DNA of 64,000 nt from the NCBI RefSeq assembly GCF_020382885.2, contig NC_058512.1, forward strand, positions 5,544,802 through 5,608,801, given 5' to 3'. Every line of letters starts with the position of its first letter. Position 1 is the stretch's first letter. The notes below the pieces were generated by a model, which searched no databases, had not been told where the DNA came from, and worked only from the letters and a program-made list of their open reading frames with translations. Positions 25,421 through 57,881 of the stretch are shown one piece after another. The translations under genes and the position numbers were made by a program. The stretch is from Scatophagus argus. Taxonomy: Eukaryota; Chordata; Actinopteri; Scatophagidae.

Positions 25421-28223
25421 TCTTGCATACGGATGTCCGCCATCTCGGAGACATTAGTCGCACACACAAACACAAACATACACACACTCTCTCTCTCTCT
25501 GTGTGTATTCACACAGTAAGTAAAATCTGTTATCTGCACAGGAATGAAAACCGTAATCTTTTTTTCTTTTGCCGTATATTTACAAAAAAAATCCTCAACC
25601 CTCCCCCCCTCCCCTTCAAGATAGATTACATTCAAAAAAGGTCCCGACCCTTCTAGATTACATTCAAAATAATATACTATTCATGATGCAAAGTCACAGT
25701 TATTCATCTGAAAGAGGATCAAAATAGGCTACAGTCAGTCAGAGGTTGAGCGGTGGGGTTTTGGCCAAGAGGAGACTTTTGACCTCCTCGCCGTCGGCCA
25801 CGCGTCTGCTAGGACACCTGTCGGCTTGGAGAGATCCTGATGTTTTAATCAGATCCAGAGTCTATGGTCCTTCTGCAGACAGACAGCATCTCAAACAGCC
25901 TCTGTGTAAGCTCCCCATCACAGTGGAGAAGAAAGAGGGGATCGTTTTCCTTTTTTTTTTCTTTTTTCCTTTTTTTTTTCTTAATATTTTTTCTTTTTCT
26001 TCAGAGAGAGAAAAAAAAACCACATTGTTCAAATAAAGTCCTCTGCAGATCAAAAGTTGCCAAAAAAGGAGGATTGTATTCTCACTGGTATTATGAACGA
26101 GCACAAAGAAATTCTACAATGTAGCACAAATAAAATCGTATTTACACATAGTATGTATTGCCAGTGGCCCATAACACGTTGTCTTCAATAGATGTCACAC
26201 AGTTTTGACATGATACCTGCTTAAAACAGATTATACTATTAAACATAGCCTACTGTTGATATAGACAAATATCAGAACTGTACAGAATGGACAGCGAGTT
26301 ATGTACAGCAGACACATGACTATCATACAGAACTGACAATCATTATAATAATAATAATAAATAAAAAACATAGCGGGACGCGGCCATTTTCACTAAGGAC
26401 TAATGTGTCAGAGTTTGCTCCAGTCATGGCCAGCGAAGCAAGGGTGACATGTTTTTGTTTTTAAGTGCAGCTGAGGTCGAGGCGGATGGTGCTGAGCACA
26501 GCCGCTCAGGTTGTGCGTTCGGGGGTTAAGTAACGCTACAAAGTGCACTTAACGTAACTTAGAGTCTCGGCAAAGAGCCTTACTGCTTTATGCCTCCGTG
26601 TGGAAATATGTGGCGCTTGCTGCGAAGCTGTTGCTGTTTTTGCAAAGATTAATGCAGAAGTCATATTTTTTTTGTTTGTTTTTTGTGTTTGTTTGTGTTA
26701 TTTTTTTTTATTATTATTTTTACAGAACTGTTGGAGATAATGAACCACACAAATGCACTGTTAAAACCGTTTTGAAGCGTCGAGGCCGTCAGCCTGTGTA
26801 AATGTGCTTTACGGATGCCCGAAGTGAGGGGCTGCTTCCGCCACCACCCAGCTGACTGGGCACGCTCAGAGAGATGAAAGCACCCCTGGGACACTTTAAG
26901 GGCAATCAGACTCTTAATTAATCCTTTTACCGCGGTCTCTCAGCCTATTATGCAGAATTAAAGATTAGATCCTCAAAGCACACTCTCGTAATGTCAATAA
27001 ATGACAAATAAACAAGTAGCAACTTCAATAGAGACAGAACCAAAAGTGCTGAAAACAAAGAAATTGTCAATATATAGTTAATCAGTGCACAGTAAACTGC
27101 ATCAAAATGCCCTGCCAATGCCCTCTTATAAATTAGACAAAAACAAAAATCCACATTGTTCATCTTCTCCTGTCAGACCATAAAACACAATTTCATCACA
27201 ACATTTGGAAACCTGCCACTGAAGATGCATACAAAACCACATCACTTACAGGTATGGGCCACCGCACAACAAGGATTTGCTAAATGGCATTGCTGGTGAA
27301 TGAAGAAATAAAACAAACTGTGCTCCTTTTTTTTTTTTTTTTTTTTTTGTTGGAGAAGTTTATCTGTTTATCCAACAGATGAAATATGCTGACGAATGAT
27401 GATGAAATTATTCTTGAGGAAAACGCTGTATGCCCTTGTGTTTCACAACCTCAACATAGATTTCACATCAGGAAGTCCTTTGTTTTTTTGTTTTTTGTTT
27501 TTTTTTTTTTAAACCTACGTGGATAGCAATATACACGTACATTTAAAATTCAGATAAGCAAAAGTCTTTGTGGACGAGTCACGAAGCGCAGGTTTGAGAA
27601 CTGAGTCAACAATTAATTCTGTGAAAATGTCAAAGAAAAAGCCTCAGCTGTAACTTAACGAGTAATCTTATTGTTCCTGCACAATATGTTGCTCTGTGTG
27701 ACACAGAAGACAAAGCTCTATCTACAAAGTCGTGTCCACACACTGTCCATTATGGAGACATGTTGTTTTTCCCTTTGTTCGCTCCCAGCAGTGATTATTT
27801 AACACGGTGAGGACAGAATGACCCACAGTCGGGTTTCATTTGTTTTTAACATATAGGAGTGTTGATGGTTTGGATAGTTACATAATCTTGTATGCATTTT
27901 GGTTTCCATTTGTGAAACATGCCTCAGTAACGTCTGCTAATAGATAGGAAAAAAGAAAAGCAAAACAAAAAAAAATCACTCAAAATTTAAGGCTTTTCTC
28001 AATGTAATGAGGACACGGACGATAGCATTTACAGTAACATTTACAGCCAGGTACTGTGTGCAGGCGCTCACACAGTCACACCACCTTCATTTTCTCCTCC
28101 TCCTCGTCATGCGCAGACGCAAGCACACACAAAACCACTTGTCTACGTACCCGGCTCACACACACACACACACACACACGCACGCACACGTGCACGCAAA
28201 GTACATACAAAACCACCGGTGCA
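25253..28223 (-). other. ntrk2: Probable ntrk2 3' UTR
   Basis: No other gene lies between the ntrk2 stop (28224) and a minus-strand AATAAA (TTTATT at 25253-25258 on the plus strand), so a long 3' UTR is inferred. The region holds (CA)n at about 25383-25418 and 28159-28180, and several A/T runs. Other minus-strand AATAAA sites occur inside, so the end point is uncertain. Confidence 0.4.
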
Positions 28224-40792
<12,569 letters not shown>

Positions 40793-41064
40793 CGCAGGTC
40801 CAATGATATCCCACCAATGCCCCCAAACAGAATCTGGTCAAATTGAATTATTGTTAAGATTTCCTCCCTCGCCGCCTTTATCTGGCCAAGTTAATCCTTT
40901 CGACTCCGCAGGAAAAAAAAAGACTACGCCGTCGGTGAGGAATGCGCAGAGCCCACGGTTTTAATATCAAGATGCCATGGACTGGCCTTCCCGTCTCCGC
41001 AGAGCTGGTATCACACTACTGCATATCGATGTCGTGAAGCAAGGTGTCAAGTGGTCCGTCCTGG

Positions 41065-41066
<2 letters not shown>

Positions 41067-41099
<33 letters not shown>
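41067..41099 (-). repeat. (CTG)11 / (CAG)11 triplet run
   Basis: Eleven perfect CTG units on the plus strand, CAG in the direction of ntrk2, about 275 nt before its start codon. Confidence 0.95.
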
Positions 41100-41100
<1 letters not shown>

Positions 41101-41339
41101 CTCACTCCTCTATCTCGGGCACAGACTGTTCGACTCTGCCTTGTAAAACAAATATGAGGTGTTCCAGATGTTTAGAGATCAATAGGAAGGGCCCCCACGA
41201 GCGATTTCTCATGTGTGTGTTGACGGGGAGGAAAATAAGAGAGAGACTGCACAGTGGAGTAAGGATGCGTGGTGATGCTACGTGTGTAGGGAGGAAGGCT
41301 ATTGCATGCGTCTATCGATTATCGCCGAGGACGAGCGCA

Positions 41340-41367
41340 CCCCCCCCCCCCCCCCCCCCCCCCCCCC
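41340..41367 (+). repeat. Homopolymer of 28 C
   Basis: Uninterrupted C run; the length may be unreliable in the assembly. Confidence 0.9.
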
Positions 41368-42333
41368 AACACAGCCATCACCGGGACTGGGTTTACAGGG
41401 GGAGGTGGTTGCGATGGTACCCCGCTTGATGTTTTTTCTGATAAGTTGTATTCACAGGAATTTGTCTGAGAAATGACTGCTTTGATCGTGCAACAAAACA
41501 TCACGACGCTGCAGTCCTCATTAGGCTGCACGAGCGGCCAGCTGTGGGTCAACTGCCAGCTGTTTGCGGTGGGCACCACAACAACAATATGGACGTAAAC
41601 TCGTGCGTTGTAGTTACTCTGAAGCCATGCACTGGATGAAAGCAGCGCTTTTCTTTCCACCCCACACCAACACTGTTGGCCATTAGGCCTATAGTATGAC
41701 GTATGGTTGACGCACAAGACGGGGTGCATCTATGAAAAATAATTACTATAGCATGTCTGCAAGCTTCAGATGGGTCTCACTCCAATCACTGACCAGCATG
41801 CGATACAGCAGCAAGAAGTGGTGAAAAAGTGTGACGTTTTTATATATATATACATACATTTTTACTATTGTTTCTGACAAAGAGCGTTTTGTCGAGATTA
41901 ACTGCATTTTATTTTACGATTAACTTTTAAATTACAACTAAATGCATCCCAAATTAATCATTTGAAAAGCTTTTCATCAAACAGGACACACTGTGGAATA
42001 TTTGATTTTAAGACCCATTCAGTTATACAGGTGGTGACATTATTCAGACCCGCAAATTATTGTGATGTTAGTGTCCTCTCACAGGTGTGTGTATTCATAA
42101 TTTAGATATTAACTGCAACATACTTTTACCTTTAACACCCCCCAAACTGAACAAGTGAAATATCACTTTTCAATCCTCTGAGAGTTCCTGTGCAGAGCTA
42201 AACATCAAGGTGATAATATGCCTCAGGATGAATCAAATCAACCTGTTTACCAGCAGATTCCTAAATTTCACTCATAATGAGGAGGCATGCTCAGCTAGGA
42301 CACATGATCTATGACACAGCCTGGATGGTTAGT

Positions 42334-42470
42334 GTCGCTATGGTGACTTGCTTTTTACAAATAGCGCTGACAATGTCAAGTGTCGCTATGGTTGCAGATG
42401 AAAATATGTACGCAGGCTTTTTTTTTATGAGAAACATCAAGACCTGAATTATATCTGTCTCCATGGTAAC
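42334..42470. promoter_or_regulatory. Three RFX X-box-like sites upstream of ntrk2
   Basis: GTCGCTATGGTGAC (42334-42347), GTCGCTATGGTTGC (42382-42395) and GTCTCCATGGTAAC (42457-42470). The last fits the RFX dimer pattern GTNNCC-AT-GGTAAC fully; the first two share an identical GTCGCTATGGT core with one or two departures. They lie about 1.6 kb upstream of the ntrk2 start and 3.5 kb upstream of the hnrnpk start. Confidence 0.55.
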
Positions 42471-42989
42471 CTCAGAGTATAGGAGAGGGAAGAGAGCTCT
42501 TTATTTTGCAATAGATCCTCGCCTATATCTGAAGGAGCCTGACAGCACTACGAGAAAAGGGGACGTTTAAAGTAGATCAAGCACGGACATAATTCAGGCA
42601 GAGTTGCATTTATTCTTGCAGTAAGAGGGCAGAGAGACTTTGGCTGCTGATGTCTGATTAATAAGTCTGATCTCATCTCAAAAGTGAAGCTTTGGTGGCA
42701 TTGAGAAAAGTAGATTGTGCATCTGTGCCCAAATGTTAGTGTGTTTTTACTGGTGGAGTCAGAGTTGACAGATCCAGCTTCAGATAATCAAATCCAGTCC
42801 AAAGCTTTCACTGAACTGTGATTCAACATGGAGATTTTTTATCATATGAAATTTTATAATTTAGCCTTTATATTAGATGTGCTGCTTTGGTGCTGTTTCT
42901 CCCGTGGAAGCACTATGCACTATGAACTTTGCCTCAGACCAGCAGAAAGAGATCAGCTGCGGAGGACTTAGCATGTCAGACCACAAGAT

Positions 42990-43020
42990 CCTCCTCCTCC
43001 TCCTCCTCCTCCTCCTCCTG
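42990..43020 (+). repeat. (TCC)10 triplet run
   Basis: About ten perfect CCT/TCC units (AGATCCTCCTCCTCC onward). Confidence 0.9.
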
Positions 43021-44430
43021 TACATTTAGTTTGGTGCCACTTCTGCATCATCCAACTGTGCGACTCCTCCATCTCTGCTAATCCCTCTTGCTGAACCAGT
43101 TGGTGGCAGACTTGTCTTGAACCTTGTGTGCAGTGATGCAGCTGTGACTCAGCCTACTGATCTACATCCTGTACTGTCTCTCAGTCTGTGGACTGTCAAC
43201 ACTGTGCACACCACTGCAATCCCAGTGTCTCATCTGAGTGAATACAGGTTCAAGTTCTGTTTCTCACACAACTAACTCATTTGGTAAGTTTGGCTGTAAA
43301 ATCAACATGACCCATTTAGACAAAAAACGTAAAAAATAAACCTGGTGGTGGTTGAACTCCGAGTTGGTGATTGGAGGATTAAACACTTTTGGGTAATTTG
43401 CAACAATTTTTTTTTTTACTGTCGCCGTTTTACAGACAGACAGTTTCACATTCAACTTTCATCATCCACAGTTTCATGTTTAGTTACTGATAACAAGGTT
43501 GTCCTGACCTGGCGGATCGCTGTCTTGCATGTGCACCATGAGGACTAGTTTAAATAAAAGTCCACTTTCTATCTTGCTTAACTGAAGTGCATGTTCTTCT
43601 GTACTGAGAATCCCTTTCTCCATCACCGTCTCCAGTTTTTGCTCAGTCAACAAAAACATTTCATCATTTTGTCTATATTAAGACAAATGAATCAACCTTA
43701 ATTAGACAAATCTGCCAGGTTTTCTCAGTGATTCGTACTGACATGGGGAATCCCTTTGGGAAGTTTAAAGACAGTGCAACAGTGGTTTATACATCCAGGG
43801 GTTGGACTCAAAATGTCACACATGAACCTTGATGTTCTCGCACTGGTTCAGCGAAGTTACAGCCATAAGCCACTCCTGAGTACCAAAGATGTGCTGGTGT
43901 GGAGCAACATCCACAGAGTAAAACCTCACATTAAAACACCCAAAGCCCATTGTGGTTTTCGCTAAATTACCATGTAAGCATGGATCAGGGAGAAACTGCA
44001 ACATAATGCATTGAGTGTGTGGTTGCCACTAATTAATTTTCATCATCACAAATATTTCTCAGAGTCTAAAGTAGCATCTCCAAAGGTCTTGTTTTACAGC
44101 CCAGTAATAATAATGATAAATATATATATATATATGTAATAAAAATATAATGTCATATAATACAACGAAAAAAACCCAGCAAATCTCCACATTGGGGGAA
44201 ACTACAACGAGCAGATTTTTTTCATATATCAAATATTTGAATTAAAGTAGATTATCTGCCCATCAGCCCACCAAGTAATAGACTGAACCTTTCCTTTGGT
44301 TGTTTTTTGGTTGTAGTTTTGCCACTTATTCAGTCTGAATGGACGTTTATGAAACTGCATTTACGGTAACATGTAGTAGTAAACTGGATTCAAAGAAACC
44401 CTATGAATATATCTATAAAGTAACCGGACG
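43021..44430. other. ntrk2-hnrnpk spacer, no gene seen
   Basis: AT-rich spacer. Short frames such as 43756-43965 have no recognisable similarity. A (TA)n run is at about 44120-44136. Confidence 0.5.
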
Positions 44431-45110
44431 GTCACGGGGGACTGTTGATAGGAGCGTGTGTCGCGCAGGCGGGGTTGTTGGTAACCTGACTGGAAAGGCT
44501 GCCTGCGAGCCTGAACTCGGGACACAAAAGCCACTGACCAGCCAGGGAGAGTTTGATAATTTGTTCTGCGCGGCCATACGCGTATCGATTCCTTTCGGTG
44601 AATTTAACGTGTCGTAGCCCCGCCCACCTGTGCTGACTTGACAAGCCTAAGTAACTAACCGCCGGGTGAGTGTCGACGAATCGAGCTCATCCACAGTGCC
44701 TTTTCTCCATGCTGAAAACGTGCGAACGCTTTTTGGCGAGGAAGCTGTGGACGGCCGCAGTGAACGTGGTTTTGCTGCAGGTTTGTTTTCCTGACTGTTG
44801 TACTTCTCTATTCCAGGGTAAAACGGTGCGTCATTTAACCTGTTTGTTAGCCACTGTTCGTATGGTTACATGTCACCGCTGACACTTCAAATATAGCTGG
44901 ATTGAGCCGCCGTGCTGGTCATTTCTCGCCAGTTGAGTTAATGTTGTACAGTCGCAACGTGTACACTGTAGCTGCTAGACACGCCTCGCAAAACGCACAG
45001 AATGCAGCTGGCTAGCTTAGCTGCTCTGTTAGCTTAGCGAAGTCATGTCAACTTAGCCACAACGCAAAGGAGCTAGCTAACTTCTGTATCGGATGACAAA
45101 CACGTTTTCG
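44430..45110 (+). promoter_or_regulatory. hnrnpk: Probable hnrnpk promoter and non-coding first exon region
   Basis: A CpG-rich stretch (GTAACCGGACGGTCACGG, GCGCGGCCATACGCGTATCG, CGTAGCCCCGCCCACC) 0.9-1.5 kb before the coding start, with possible donors at CCGCCGGGTGAGT (about 44665) and GCTGCAGGTTTGT (about 44781). Which one ends the non-coding first exon cannot be decided from sequence alone. Confidence 0.4.
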
Positions 45111-45960
45111 TTTTAGGTGTAAGGACTCGCATTCACAGTTTTATTCACATTCAGTTTCCTCGGCCGTTTGTTTTGATTTTACTCTGAGGTGAAAGGAAAA
45201 GAGATGCTCGTTATAACAAGTTACAGCGCGTCATGACTTTTCTCCACAAACGGCTCTTTTGCTCCGGGTGGCGATAATTCAGCCACGAATCTGTGTTTTT
45301 CTGCGGAATATCGATGCTTGCTGTAGCTGTGTGTGCTCTTGTAGAGCATAATACTAAATCCTGATCTGTGTAGGCGTTGACCATGCATCTCCTTATAACC
45401 AAGCAAGGCCTCCATACAGCAGGAATGCCTGCACAAGTCCAACCTAATATGCGGTGTTGATCTAGCAACAGTGGGCAGTGCATGTAGGCGGACCGTGCGC
45501 CTACAGCAGAGCTCACACTTAGGCGAAAGACACTTTTGGCCTTACAGAAAGTGATCAGTCCTACAACCTGGCGCAGGTACTCAGACCCCACTTGTTACCT
45601 GTTGGTTAACTATTGTAGGCTAATAATAATAACGATAATAAAGATTAATTGTTTCAGTTGTTTATCAAACAAAAATGTCATTCTCGGTTCCTAATTTCTA
45701 AATATTTACTGCTTATAAAATGAATGTCTTTGGGTTTTAGTTGGACAAAACAAGACATGTCAATACAGGAACATGTGATGGACATTTTTTTAGTATTGTA
45801 TGGCGTGTGTTGCAGGTTAAACATTTTATCAATTAGCAGACTAACCGATGATGAAAACATCTGAGGCCCAGTTTGAAATGTACAATTGAATGTATCTTTG
45901 ATTCTGATTAGTAGATCCAGGACGAGGAGCCTGTTTGCTTTCCAGTGCAGGTGCAAGACA

Positions 45961-55712
<9,752 letters not shown>

Positions 55713-56197
55713 GAGGAAGGAGGTGAAGAAGAAGATGATGATTGAAGCCATGCTGCCATACTGTTTGCTCCGTCTATTCAGAGCCCACATTCCTCTGCTT
55801 TGGGTAGATGTGCTCCCCCCCGACACCCCACTTCCCCCTCACTATCTCACACTACAGCATCTGTTTATAAATTTTTATTTTGAGGACAAATCTTAAGCTG
55901 TCAAACAGCAAACAATGAGTCAGCAACATGTTTCTGTGCTGGTGTAATTATTTTTTAGGAGATGTTTGTGTCATCGTAAACTCATCTGTGAGATAACTTT
56001 TGGTGTTGTGAGCTGCCCTGGGCCCTTATCTCCCTCATTTCAGTACAGCATGCTGAATGTAATCTTTTTGTAAGGAGCATTATGTGATTTTTCTTTTTTT
56101 TTGTTTTTTTTTTTTGCCCCCCCCCCCCCCTCTAAAATGTTTAAGCACACTCTTCGAATGAAGACGCATGCTCTTGGAATAGTTAAGAAACCCTATA

Positions 56198-56203
56198 AAT
56201 AAA
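56198..56203 (+). terminator. Candidate poly(A) signal, hnrnpk
   Basis: AATAAA in CCCTATAAATAAACTTTCAT, about 490 nt after the stop, followed by T/GT-rich sequence. Confidence 0.55.
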
Positions 56204-56219
56204 CTTTCATTTGTACACA

Positions 56220-57881
56220 GCATCCCTTTCCACTGTCATATGAATTGCTTTTTGTAAGATGGGTTTTAATGCAGCGGTTTGACATTTAGTCTTGCTTGTT
56301 TGTGTCTGGCAGAGAGATAAAGCCAGCCTTCTTAGATGAAATGTTTTGTTGCCCTTCTTCCGCATTTATACATGAGTATTTGAGTTTTGGTTGGTTGAAG
56401 AAGCAATTTGAAGACCTCACTTTGGGCTCTGGGGAATTGTGATCAGCATTTTCCACATTTTTCTGGACTTAATGATTCATCTGAAAAAAAAAAAAAAAAC
56501 AATCGGCCGATTAACTGAAAATGATTGTTGCAGCGCTAATCTGTACCTTGTGTGTGACTGTGGTATCAGTCTTCTCATATCTCTGCCAGAACAAGCATAT
56601 TTTCAAAAATGTCATTTTGTTTTTGTTTTAAGTTGAGATAAATGTGCCAGTGTGACATAGCAAAAAAAAAAGGTTTTTTGTTTTTGTTTTTCATTGAAAG
56701 ACAAGGAGGTGTACAAAGTGTGTGTGTGTGTATATATTTACATAGAAACAGTAATTACGTGAGTGGTTAGATAGGCCCAGGATACTTTCTATACTTTCTT
56801 GGAAAGAGATGGCGCCAGCAGACAAATTTAGTAATCTTATTTTTTTTTTCCTCTCTATTTGATTTATTTTTCTTCCACTCACATTGACGGACTCGCTGCA
56901 ATGCAACCTTAATATCTGACCTGTTAAATCCAGTTAATGTTGCACAAGTGTTTTTAATTTTGACAGTTTGGAAATATTCTTAAATGTGCAGTTTGATGCG
57001 AGGAGTCCACGAGTGGCGGCGTTTATTTTCATTTTACTTTTTCTGTCATGTCATATCTCTGATGTCTGATATCTGTGGTCCCTGCAGGTAAATAAAATAA
57101 ATAAAAACCCTGTCGCACAGTTCACCGAGTGTGTGTGCGTGTTCTCAGTTTCATCAGAGGAATAAGAAAAAAGATCTGGCTCAGTTGGTGTAATTGGGTT
57201 TTGCAGTTGAGTGTGATGTGTGTGTGTGTGTGTGAGCCCATACATGCATCCGTAGTTTACTCGTTAACACCGGATATTTGTTCCCATAGTGTAATAAGCC
57301 CACACGGTTTCCCATCAGAGCACAGCCCTCCGTCACATGGTCCGCTGTTGGTTTTCACCCAGGACAGGGAAGCTGGAGGACTAACAACACTGGACGCAGA
57401 GGAGGAAAAACAGCGTGCTTCTCCTTTAGCAAAGATTGAAAAAAAATAACGTGGCTTGAGAGTAATTTCTTTGCCCTGGAGAGAATGACTTCTGCCAGTT
57501 TTTGTTATTTTGTAGCGCTATAAAGTGAAAACTCCGCCATATTCAGCCCACCACGCCCGGGGAGCTCAGCCAGCAGGGGTAAAGCCTCGCTACTTCAGCC
57601 TTTTTTTTGTTCAAGTTGTTGCACAAAGTTGATTTCCTCTTTACAGGAGGGGAACAATGCAATAGAGGCAGCCTTGCGAGTAACCACTACTTCCTTAAAT
57701 GTACGTTTGTTAGAACATTGTTTGCCAGCTGAGGAGACACTGTGTTGGCGTACGCAGTGGTGATCCTGCAGGGGTTAATCAAAATCAGATTTACTTGAGG
57801 ATACTCAGGGCTTCTCCTTCCTGTGTAACCAACATTATGTATGTGTCTGTTCCTTGGAAGGGGAAGTGTAATCCAGGAGAA
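56220..57881. other. hnrnpk-gnaq spacer and probable gnaq 5' leader
   Basis: AT-rich with A and T runs and a GT microsatellite at about 57217-57232. The part 57480-57881 is more GC-rich and probably holds the gnaq leader. No separate gene is seen. Confidence 0.45.

Larger units (their letters stand above)
40793..41400 (-). promoter_or_regulatory. ntrk2: Probable ntrk2 5' leader and promoter region
   Basis: The sequence upstream of the ntrk2 ATG is moderately CpG-containing and carries a (CTG)11 run and a run of 28 C. No TATA box or initiator could be placed with confidence. Confidence 0.35.

Noticed and set aside
25063..25635. 190-codon minus-strand open frame
   Set aside because: Mostly translation of (CA)n/(GT)n microsatellite and AT-rich sequence, with no domain.
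28159..28200. CRISPR-like or tandem array of CA-rich units
   Set aside because: A simple (CA)n microsatellite; no spacers and wrong kind of genome.
40977..41429. 150-codon plus-strand frame with Leu and Pro runs
   Set aside because: The Leu run is the CTG triplet and the Pro run the C homopolymer; it lies antisense to the ntrk2 leader.
43756..43965. 69-codon frame in the ntrk2-hnrnpk spacer
   Set aside because: No recognisable similarity, no splice context, and length is within chance expectation.
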